Assembly: GCF_042684485.1 (NCBI RefSeq)
Contig: NZ_JBHULM010000042.1
Coordinates: forward strand, 1-5,803
Length of the DNA stretch: 5,803 nt
Reading direction: 5' to 3'
From: Oceanihabitans gracilariae
Lineage (GTDB): Bacteria > Bacteroidota > Bacteroidia > Flavobacteriales > Flavobacteriaceae
Position numbers and translations under genes: made by a program. The notes beneath the pieces were generated by a model. The model saw only the letters and a program-made list of their open reading frames with translations. It had not been told where the DNA came from and made no database searches. This document shows positions 1-5,568 of the stretch, in pieces (the stretch's first letter is position 1; every line of letters starts with the position of its first letter).

Positions 1-131
1 AACAGCGTATATAAAAAATAGCTAGGCATTTGACATCAGCATTTTTTTTTGTTTATTTATAAAGTAAAAGCAAATACGAAAGATAGTTAGCTAATTATAC
101 GCTACATTTCATATACGCAAACGTTGTACAC
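1..131 (+). repeat. attC-like site 1 (left arm truncated by window edge)
   Basis: The window opens exactly at the AAC that ends the left arm. GCGTATAT (5-12) pairs perfectly with ATATACGC (111-118), and the stem continues so that 15 of 18 positions of 5-22 pair with 101-118. The right arm is GTTGTACAC (123-131). In the notation used for the other sites it is AAC, AGC, GTATAT ... ATATAC, GCAAAC, GTT, the same 3-nt/6-nt spacing. The centre differs from all other copies: it has a run of nine T (42-50) and lacks the strong GC-topped hairpin. It is the most divergent member of the set. Confidence 0.75.
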
Positions 132-149
132 AATGCCGAAATAAACTTT

Positions 150-863
150 ATGAACACTAAAGATATTTGTTATTGGTGTTCAAATCCAGCAATTGGAGAT
201 GAACATATTCCACCGAAAGGTTTATTTCCAAAAGGTCACAGGAACAATCTGATTACGGTAAGATCCTGCGCTAAACACAATCAAGATTTTTCAAAAATTG
301 ATGAAAGAATGAGGTTTTATATGACTTCTATGGGTGGAGAATCCGAAATAGCAAAAAACCATTTTGACAATAAAACTATTCGAGGACTAAAACGAAAGGA
401 AAGTCGCGGTTTAGCAATTGACTTGGTTACTAGCAAGTTCACGACTACAGAAGGAGACACTTTCTTCAGAGAAAATGCAACGAATTGGGATTCTTATTTT
501 GAAAAAATCATTAAAGGTCTTTACTTCTATCATTTCAATAAAAGCTTAAAGGACAGAACTCATTTCTTTTCAAATAAAATTAGAATGCTAATGCTGTCAG
601 CGAATGCTCATTTCTATTATCATACAATTGAACATAAACTTTCACAAGATTGGATTAACGGAAATCCAGAAAATAAAGAGATTTTTGATTACAAATATTA
701 TTATTCAGAGCATGAAAATCAATTTCTGGTAATTATGACATTTTATGAAAGCCATAAAGTTATCGGAATATCATTACCTAATGAAAAACAAATTGATCAT
801 TATAGTCTGAACTTTGAAGAGTATAACAAATTAAGAGAAGAAATAATTAATAAGCAGAAATAA
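150..863 (+). CDS. HNH-like (treble-clef) nuclease-family protein, cassette 1
   Basis: This is a 237-residue soluble protein with no signal peptide or membrane segment. The N-terminus has a zinc-knuckle-like layout: C7-x2-C10, then E18-H19-I-P-P, then C40-x2-H43-N44. This order (CxxC, EH-P, C..HN) matches the beta-beta-alpha-metal/treble-clef core of HNH endonucleases, in which the His after Glu is the usual catalytic base and the Cys residues bind structural zinc. Residues 60-237 are mixed helix/strand with many aromatics and I do not recognise them. The ATG at 150 is 24 nt after the GTT of site 1; an earlier ATG at 133 hits a stop after two codons. The stop lies 5 nt before the left arm of site 2. 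The family assignment rests on motif reading only; activity is not shown. It could instead be a zinc-binding HNH relative without catalysis. Confidence 0.6.
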   Translation: MNTKDICYWCSNPAIGDEHIPPKGLFPKGHRNNLITVRSCAKHNQDFSKIDERMRFYMTSMGGESEIAKNHFDNKTIRGLKRKESRGLAIDLVTSKFTTTEGDTFFRENATNWDSYFEKIIKGLYFYHFNKSLKDRTHFFSNKIRMLMLSANAHFYYHTIEHKLSQDWINGNPENKEIFDYKYYYSEHENQFLVIMTFYESHKVIGISLPNEKQIDHYSLNFEEYNKLREEIINKQK

Positions 864-868
864 GCACA

Positions 869-1004
869 GTGTACAACAAAGTATATAATCCATTGCTAGT
901 TCTAGCCTACTTACGAATATTCCTCCGGAATATTCTATTCGGTTTTTATTTGCTAAATTAGTGACTTATACACGCAACGTATCATATACAGAACCGTTAT
1001 AAAA
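869..1004 (+). repeat. attC-like site 2
   Basis: Left arm GTGTACAAC (869-877), spacer AAA, L'' GTATAT (881-886); L' ATATAC (984-989), spacer AGAACC, right arm GTTATAAAA (996-1004). The central hairpin GAATATTCC (915-923) / GGAATATTC (927-935) has a 3-nt loop and is followed by a T-rich stretch. The left arm is the reverse complement of cassette 1's first nine bases (123-131), not of this site's own right arm. From AAC to GTT it is 124 bp and differs from site 5 at only four positions. Confidence 0.85.
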
Positions 1005-1166
1005 AATAGCTCAGAACAAACTTCAATCTGAAAGTCTAGCATCAAACCAAATTATTATTTATTGTTTTTCACTCTGAAGTTGATCTCTTTTCTCAGAATT
1101 TAGATTATAATATTTATGAAATTTCAATCACTCTCAATACTGGTTGAAAAGAAAGAGAAATAGACT

Positions 1167-1193
1167 CTTATTACTTACAAAATGAGTAATAAG
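1167..1193 (+). other. Perfect 9-bp hairpin in the gene-less cassette
   Basis: CTTATTACT (1167-1175) pairs with AGTAATAAG (1185-1193) around a 9-nt loop. The same right-hand strand can pair instead with 1430-1439 over 10 bp, so two mutually exclusive folds are possible. The stem is AT-rich and could be chance in such DNA. Confidence 0.45.
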
Positions 1194-1316
1194 TAAAACC
1201 TGGATTAATCTTTATTAAGCTTTTCCTCTCTTCTACTCTGTATTTTCTATGAATTAAATCTAACTGTTTTATCTTTCAAACAATATATAAGTTAAAATAC
1301 GACAGACTACTCTTTC

Positions 1317-1387
1317 GCTAAATGCTACAAAGCGTTTTGAAAAAAACACTTTTCGCTATTCAACTGTAAAAGCAAAACGCGTTTAGC
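1317..1387 (+). ncRNA. Candidate structured RNA element (bulged three-part stem)
   Basis: The right strand 1368-1387 can pair continuously with three left segments: GCTAAATGC (1317-1325) with GCGTTTAGC (1379-1387, one G-T wobble), GTTTTG (1334-1339) with CAAAAC (1373-1378), and CTTTT (1349-1353) with AAAAG (1368-1372). The left side has bulges of 8 and 9 nt and the terminal loop is 14 nt. The strand of any transcript is unknown. The call is speculative: the pairing is seen, but an RNA function is inference from the absence of an ORF. Confidence 0.3.
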
Positions 1388-1453
1388 TTTTCCCTTTTAT
1401 TTGAACAAGCATTACGGCAAATCAAAACGTTATTACTCAAATGTTTCGCTACA

Positions 1454-1591
1454 TTTTATAACAATGTGTATAAAAAATTGCTAGATTAGTGCTTAAATTA
1501 AGTTAGTTGCTATTTTGCCAACTTCTGAATTTCCTTCGGAAATTCCTCGCTGACAAAATAGCAACTTTTCATACACGCAACCGTTGGCAAC
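1454..1591 (+). repeat. attC-like site 3 (long central arm)
   Basis: Left arm TTTTATAAC (1454-1462), spacer AAT, L'' GTGTAT (1466-1471); L' ATACAC (1571-1576), spacer GCAACC, right arm GTTGGCAAC (1583-1591). The L boxes differ from the GTATAT/ATATAC of other copies but stay complementary. The centre has a 13-bp perfect stem, 1505-1517 with 1554-1566, enclosing a second hairpin GAATTTCC (1527-1534) / GGAAATTC (1538-1545). The 9-bp left arm is the reverse complement of 996-1004. From AAC to GTT it is 126 bp. Confidence 0.8.
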
Positions 1592-1603
1592 AAGCTGAAA
1601 ATC

Positions 1604-1608
1604 GAGGA
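1604..1608 (+). promoter_or_regulatory. Shine-Dalgarno-like GAGGA before a TTG start
   Basis: GAGGA lies 4 nt upstream of the TTG at 1613. It is the only convincing purine-rich ribosome binding site in the window and supports the non-ATG start of the small membrane protein. Confidence 0.45.
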
Positions 1609-1612
1609 ATAA

Positions 1613-1858
1613 TTGAGAAAAACGATTTACATAATTGCAATAATTTTATTAATAATCGGAATTCTATTATTTGAATTTATGGCTTTCAATTCTATGGTTA
1701 GTTTGAAATACGAAACACGTGAATTGACTGACTGTATTTCTCTTGTTTCTGGAATTGACTTGTGTAAAGCAATCAAAACATTTCACATTTTAGCTATTCT
1801 TTGTGGACTGACATTTATCGGACTTTTAATTTACAGAAAACGGATTTTAAAAAATTGA
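1613..1858 (+). CDS. Small two-helix membrane protein, cassette 3
   Basis: This is an 81-residue protein starting at TTG. Hydrophobic segments at residues about 4-22 and 57-74 are separated by a polar loop of about 35 residues containing C41 and C51. The N-terminus (R2, K3) and C-terminus (RKR.LKN) are basic, so by the positive-inside rule both ends should be cytoplasmic and the loop periplasmic, where the two cysteines could form a disulfide. The TTG start is preferred because GAGGA sits just upstream and the first in-frame ATG would delete the first helix. The stop TGA overlaps the TTG start of the next gene, so the two genes are probably translationally coupled. I do not recognise a family. 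Confidence 0.7.
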   Translation: MRKTIYIIAIILLIIGILLFEFMAFNSMVSLKYETRELTDCISLVSGIDLCKAIKTFHILAILCGLTFIGLLIYRKRILKN

Positions 1859-2220
1859 AAATATTAAGCAAAATATTGACTTTAATCACCATAATTTTAT
1901 TCTCAAGTTGCGGAGTAAAAGAAATGGAATTCGACAAGTCTAAATGGAATGAAAGATTTGACGGATTTTATGAATATCGAGAAAATATGGTCCAAGACTT
2001 AATGGAAAATCATCTCGAAAAAGGAATGGAATTAAAAAAAGTCATTGGATTATTAGGAGAACCTGGTAATTATCAAATTAAAAAAGAAAACGAAATTACT
2101 TACGAAATAATGGTTGATTATGGTTGGAACATAGATCCAATGGAAGGAAAAGAATTATACGTAGAATTTGACAAAGACTCAATTGTAATTGATTTTAGAT
2201 TAGAACATTGGGAACATTAA
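1855..2220 (+). CDS. Small lipoprotein with BamE/SmpA-like domain, cassette 3
   Basis: Read from the TTG at 1855 this is 121 residues: a short basic start, a hydrophobic stretch (residues 7-16) and F-S-S-C19, a lipobox of the kind common in Bacteroidota, so a lipid-anchored envelope protein is predicted. The mature part has L54-EKGM58 ... V63-IGLLGEP70 followed by alternating strands (about 76-116), the pattern of SmpA/OmlA/BamE-like domains, where 'GM...V..LLG.P' is the hallmark turn-helix. The frame stays open back to a TTG at 1801, but that start would bury the signal sequence internally and run inside the upstream gene. The TTG at 1855 overlaps the upstream TGA (TTGA). The domain call is from motif memory; a role in outer-membrane assembly should not be assumed, since this fold is widespread in small lipoproteins of unknown job. 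Confidence 0.65.
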   Translation: MKILSKILTLITIILFSSCGVKEMEFDKSKWNERFDGFYEYRENMVQDLMENHLEKGMELKKVIGLLGEPGNYQIKKENEITYEIMVDYGWNIDPMEGKELYVEFDKDSIVIDFRLEHWEH

Positions 2221-2233
2221 AAAATAAAAGCCA

Positions 2234-2371
2234 GTTGCCAACACCGTATATAATTTATTGCTAGCTTCTCGCCTACTTACGAAAGTCCTCGCGGACTTTC
2301 TTGGTCGGTAATTATTTACTAAATTAGTTGCTTGAAACACGCAACAAACCATATACAAACACGTTGTGCGT
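2234..2371 (+). repeat. attC-like site 4
   Basis: Left arm GTTGCCAAC (2234-2242), spacer ACC, L'' GTATAT (2246-2251); L' ATATAC (2351-2356), spacer AAACAC, right arm GTTGTGCGT (2363-2371). The central hairpin GAAAGTCC (2281-2288) / GGACTTTC (2293-2300) has loop TCGC. The left arm is the reverse complement of cassette 3's start at 1583-1591. From AAC to GTT it is 126 bp and differs from site 7 at only two positions. Confidence 0.85.
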
Positions 2372-2393
2372 CATCTAAACCCAGCATTTATAA

Positions 2394-3305
2394 ATGAACA
2401 ATAATTTATATTCTTCAGTATACAGAAACCTTGAACGTGAGTTTATTTACCTATCAAATTTAATACATATAAATGATGAACAGATTAAAATATATTCTAT
2501 AAAAATAACAGAATTATTAATTAGAACTGTAGTTGAAGTCGAATCTATTATTAAAGAACTTTATTTTTTAAATGAAGGGACGAAAACAGATGATAAAGAT
2601 TTATTTTTTGACACTGATTGTTTTGGGCATTTAGAAAGTAAATGGAAACTAAGTAAAAAACTAATATTTGTTTCATCACCAAATTTATATTTTGACAAAG
2701 AGGAAAATAAAATTATAAATCCTTTATATAAGGCAAATAAAAGAGGATCAAGTTCTTCTGATTGGTTACAAGCATATCAAGCTGTGAAACATAACAGAGG
2801 GAAAAACTTAAAAAAAGGAAACCTAAAACATTTAATTCGTGCATTGGGAGGATTATATATTTTAAATATATATTACAAAGACACAACATTTAATCTTGAG
2901 AATGATGGAACTGCAACTAATTTTGATACTAGTTTAGGTTCAGAACTCTTCTCTGTAAAACTTCATAATAGTAGAAGCATCAGTACAAAAGAAATACTTA
3001 CAAAACGAAAAGATTTTGAAGAATGTATTTATTTAATAAAAGCTACAGACAAATCAAGAGAAGATATAATAAATGCTTTTAACGATATTAATAATAGTGC
3101 GCAAGAAAAATTTAACAGAGAAATAATAAAAATACCAAAATTTGAAAACGGAAATATAGATGAATATCATAAAACTCTAAAAGACACTATAATCAAATTA
3201 AAAAAAACATCTGAAAAACAAGCTACAAAAGAAAATGGATTGAAACTCAAACAATCTTTAGAAAACAATAAATATGAAGCAATATTAAATAAACATCAAT
3301 TTTGA
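2394..3305 (+). CDS. All-helical protein with KHNR motif, possibly HEPN-like, cassette 4
   Basis: This is a 303-residue, very lysine-rich, predicted largely helical cytoplasmic protein. Residues 29-58 read as a long helix containing 'LLIRTVVEVESIIKELY'. Residues 124-157 contain W124-x3-Y128-x3-V131-K-H133-N-R135, followed by a helix ending 'LGGLYIL'. A paired acidic helix and a later 'W..aY..vKH.R' helix is an arrangement I associate with HEPN-like domains, several of which are RNases of toxin or anti-phage systems. The classical Rx4-6H catalytic motif is not clearly present, so this is tentative. The C-terminal part (about 250-303) is charged and may be coiled coil. The ATG at 2394 lies 28 nt after the repeat's GTT with no obvious ribosome binding site; the stop is 8 nt before the arm of site 5. 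The open reading frame is secure, the family is not. Confidence 0.55.
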   Translation: MNNNLYSSVYRNLEREFIYLSNLIHINDEQIKIYSIKITELLIRTVVEVESIIKELYFLNEGTKTDDKDLFFDTDCFGHLESKWKLSKKLIFVSSPNLYFDKEENKIINPLYKANKRGSSSSDWLQAYQAVKHNRGKNLKKGNLKHLIRALGGLYILNIYYKDTTFNLENDGTATNFDTSLGSELFSVKLHNSRSISTKEILTKRKDFEECIYLIKATDKSREDIINAFNDINNSAQEKFNREIIKIPKFENGNIDEYHKTLKDTIIKLKKTSEKQATKENGLKLKQSLENNKYEAILNKHQF

Positions 3306-3313
3306 AAAGACGA

Positions 3314-3449
3314 ACGCACAACAAAGTATATAATCCATTGCTAGTTCTAGCCTACTTACGAATATTCCTGCGGAATATTCTATTCGGTTTTTATTTGCTA
3401 AATTAGTTGCTTACACACGCAACGTATCATATACAGAACCGTTAGCAAT
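3314..3449 (+). repeat. attC-like site 5
   Basis: Left arm ACGCACAAC (3314-3322), spacer AAA, L'' GTATAT (3326-3331); L' ATATAC (3429-3434), spacer AGAACC, right arm GTTAGCAAT (3441-3449). The central hairpin GAATATTCC (3360-3368) / GGAATATTC (3372-3380) has loop TGC. The left arm is the reverse complement of 2363-2371. Its 124-bp core is nearly identical to site 2, although the outer arms are entirely different. Confidence 0.85.
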
Positions 3450-3453
3450 AATT

Positions 3454-4392
3454 ATGAAAACAAAGTTAACCATCTTATTTCTTTTAATAATGAGTTTTAC
3501 TTTTGCCCAAAAAGTAAGCATTATTGGCTTTGCTAAAAACTCAAAAAAATTAGGTCCAGAAATTGAAATTATTGTAAATGATACTTTAAATAAAATAATT
3601 AGCTCTGAAAAATTGAAATACCCAGAATATGAAAAGGTATTCTACGACGAAAACTATAGAGTAATAGCTGACAAGAATGGGAAATTTGAAATAAACGTAA
3701 AACTTACTGATTCCCTTTACTTCAGTTCTTGGGAACATATAACAGAATCTTACCTTGTAAGTGACTTATTAAAGAAAGAATACATTGAAATTAAACTAAA
3801 GCCTGAACCTTGTGAGGAATATATTCCTTGTAAGGAGAAACCTAGTAAACTATACGTTTTTATTGGTAAAAAAATTAAAGTAGATTATTCAGACCACATA
3901 AAGTATTGTGATATGATATCAATGGATACAAAGTATGATGCTGAATATGCAATTCTTGAAAACCTGTATGGGAATTTTCCAAAAGACACAATTAAATTTG
4001 TTTCTTATGACCATGCTTCGAGAAAAAGATATGACGAATACGATACTGTTTTATTATACGTCACTGAATATTGTGGGAATTTAATTCATGTAAAATATCA
4101 GTATCATGATTTATATAAAACCACAGAAGGAAAATGGGCTTCACCATATAATTCTAGAAATTATCATAACGTAGATTCAACCTTTCATATAAAGCCTAGA
4201 AAAATTGAATTTGAAAAGCCTATTGAATTTCAATTCAATGAAGAAAATATAGACTTCATTAAAGAAAAATATCCTGAACCTTACTTTGAGATTAGTAATG
4301 GAAAAGTAAAAACTTTATATGGAAATTATCCAAATGAACTTTTTGAACTCAAAAAAATGAATTCTTTAAAAATTAAAGGTTTTGTTGAATAA
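3454..4392 (+). CDS. Secreted protein of unknown function, cassette 5
   Basis: This is a 312-residue protein. Residues 1-18 form a signal peptide (MKTK, hydrophobic core, ending T-F-A before Q19) with no lipobox cysteine, so export to the periplasm or beyond is predicted. Residues 20-115 look like a beta-sandwich of the carboxypeptidase-regulatory type, with 'ADKNGKFEINV' at 72-82 as the typical turn. C120 and C126 follow as a possible disulfide. Residues 134-232 form a second segment with 'DAEYAILENLYGNF' (162-175), 'DTIKFVSYDH' (178-187) and 'KYQYHDLYKT..GKWASPY' (214-232), a recurring pattern in uncharacterised Flavobacteriia proteins as I remember them. Function is unknown. The ATG is only 10 nt after the GTT of site 5, so any promoter must lie in or before the repeat. 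The stop is 5 nt before the next arm. Confidence 0.65.
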   Translation: MKTKLTILFLLIMSFTFAQKVSIIGFAKNSKKLGPEIEIIVNDTLNKIISSEKLKYPEYEKVFYDENYRVIADKNGKFEINVKLTDSLYFSSWEHITESYLVSDLLKKEYIEIKLKPEPCEEYIPCKEKPSKLYVFIGKKIKVDYSDHIKYCDMISMDTKYDAEYAILENLYGNFPKDTIKFVSYDHASRKRYDEYDTVLLYVTEYCGNLIHVKYQYHDLYKTTEGKWASPYNSRNYHNVDSTFHIKPRKIEFEKPIEFQFNEENIDFIKEKYPEPYFEISNGKVKTLYGNYPNELFELKKMNSLKIKGFVE

Positions 4393-4397
4393 TTAAC

Positions 4398-4535
4398 TAT
4401 TGCTAACAATGCATATATTTTATTGCTTGGTTCTAGCCTGCTTACGAAAGTCCTAGCGGACTTTCTATTCGGTTTTTATTTACTAACTTAGTGACTTAAT
4501 CACGCAACAAACCATATGCTAAACCGTTGTAAGCA
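4398..4535 (+). repeat. attC-like site 6
   Basis: Left arm TATTGCTAAC (4398-4407), spacer AAT, L'' GCATAT (4411-4416); L' ATATGC (4514-4519), spacer TAAACC, right arm GTTGTAAGCA (4526-4535). Both L boxes have changed together relative to the other sites, keeping the pairing. The centre has GAAAGTCC / GGACTTTC around TAGC, followed by the TATTCGGTTTTTATTT flank seen in sites 2 and 5, so it combines features of the two near-identical site pairs. The left arm is the reverse complement of 3441-3450 over 10 bp. Confidence 0.85.
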
Positions 4536-4554
4536 ATTTGAAAAACCAGAGAAA

Positions 4555-5568
4555 TTGAGTAAACTAAATCTAAACTGCTTATTTAAATTGGCTCTATCGC
4601 CAACTAGCGTAGATGATTTTAGCTATTTGGTAAATGACCCTTTATTACCAAATTTATTAAGTGAATCATCTTTTTATTTTTTATGTAAAAGACCTTGCCT
4701 ATTATTTAGACAATTAGAGATAAAAGATTTCACTATAGTTGGACAAATTTATCAAACAGTTACCGAAAAAATTATTGATTTTAAACTTCCTCTTTTTCAA
4801 GAAAATATTATCTCTGGTGACAGAAGAGATATAAAATTAGGATTAAGCCATAATAAAGGTTTTAATTCTAGAAAGACTTCTAAAGAAAATTTAAACTTAA
4901 AGGATTTTGACAATATTGAATTAATTACAATTTCTGAATCAGAAGAAATAGAAAATTCCTTTATAAAATATATAACACCTGACATTATTCTTGAAAGGAA
5001 TTGGAATAAAATGTGGACGTGTGAATTAAACGGAGAATTAAATCCTCAAAGCACATTTGATATTCTCTATATAGGAGAATCTGTAAAACAACCTATATGG
5101 AAAAGGTTGAATAGTCACAGTAAATTACAAAATATCTTATCTCGAGAAAATCCTTTTTACCCAGGAATGAAAATTTCAAGCGAAATAATGATACTTCTAT
5201 TTGAAATAAAAAGTACTGATGATGCCAGAATGTTAAGTGAAATGAAAAAAGAAGATATTATTAAGTATATAACGCAAAAAGATAATCCTTCTGAAAAAAG
5301 TATTTTCTATGATATCGAAAAAGCATTAATAAAAGCATTTAACCCAAGATATAACATTCAGAAATATGATAATTATCCTAAAAGTACAAATGGATTATAT
5401 AAAGAAAAATACCAAACTATAACTTACTCTATATCTGACCCAATAACACTAGTATATAATGGGGAATTATTTGAATGCGGAATAAATAAAACAAAAACGA
5501 ACTATATTGAAGTTGATTTAGAGCAAAATGAATTAAAAATAAAAAACTGCTTACAACACCGTATATAA
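4555..5568 (+). CDS. GIY-YIG-like nuclease-fold protein, cassette 6
   Basis: From TTG 4555 this is 337 residues; the frame is also open to ATG 4516 (350 residues), which lies inside the L' box of site 6. I prefer 4555 because it makes the cassette self-contained and its 26-nt leader resembles that of cassette 3; ATG 4516 remains possible. Numbering from 4516, the C-terminal half has D182-I-L-Y185-I-G187-E-S, R197, H201, then E268-x7-F-N-P-x-Y-N280. This spacing matches the YIG, R..H, catalytic Glu and terminal Asn of GIY-YIG nucleases; 'MWTCELN' (176-182 region, just upstream) may occupy the first strand, although a proper GIY is missing. Residues 1-165 are unrecognised. The last codons and TAA stop fall inside the left arm and L'' box of site 7. 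Nuclease activity is inference from motifs. Confidence 0.6.
   Translation: MSKLNLNCLFKLALSPTSVDDFSYLVNDPLLPNLLSESSFYFLCKRPCLLFRQLEIKDFTIVGQIYQTVTEKIIDFKLPLFQENIISGDRRDIKLGLSHNKGFNSRKTSKENLNLKDFDNIELITISESEEIENSFIKYITPDIILERNWNKMWTCELNGELNPQSTFDILYIGESVKQPIWKRLNSHSKLQNILSRENPFYPGMKISSEIMILLFEIKSTDDARMLSEMKKEDIIKYITQKDNPSEKSIFYDIEKALIKAFNPRYNIQKYDNYPKSTNGLYKEKYQTITYSISDPITLVYNGELFECGINKTKTNYIEVDLEQNELKIKNCLQHRI

Larger units (their letters stand above)
997..1583 (+). other. Cassette 2: no recognisable gene, several inverted repeats
   Basis: Between sites 2 and 3 lie about 450 bases in which I find no credible coding sequence on either strand. The longest ATG-started reading on the + strand is 15 codons (1116-1163). 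On the - strand the longest seen is about 28 codons and depends on repeat sequence. A 35-codon open stretch ending near 1143 has no normal start. The body contains a hairpin at 1167-1193, a bulged long-range stem at 1317-1387, and a 10-bp inverted pair TGAGTAATAA (1183-1192) / TTATTACTCA (1430-1439). A further 6-bp hairpin (1439-1444/1451-1456) abuts the left arm of site 3. The cassette arms still match over 9 bp, so it is a complete cassette. It could encode a small RNA, carry a promoter, be a decayed gene, or hold nothing functional. Confidence 0.6.

Noticed and set aside
940..975. Bacteroidota promoter in the right half of the repeats
   Set aside because: TAAATTAG is one mismatch from TAnnTTTG, but I could not find a properly spaced TTTG upstream, so no promoter is annotated.
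1116..1163. 15-codon ATG-started frame in cassette 2
   Set aside because: Too short and without a ribosome binding site or any conserved feature to call a gene.
1801..1854. 18-codon N-terminal extension of the lipoprotein from the TTG at 1801
   Set aside because: It would place the signal sequence and lipobox inside the protein and overlaps the preceding gene; the TTG at 1855 gives a normal lipoprotein start.
4797..4985. 62-codon open frame on the minus strand
   Set aside because: It lies wholly inside the GIY-YIG-like gene in antisense, has no recognisable motif, and looks like a shadow of that gene.
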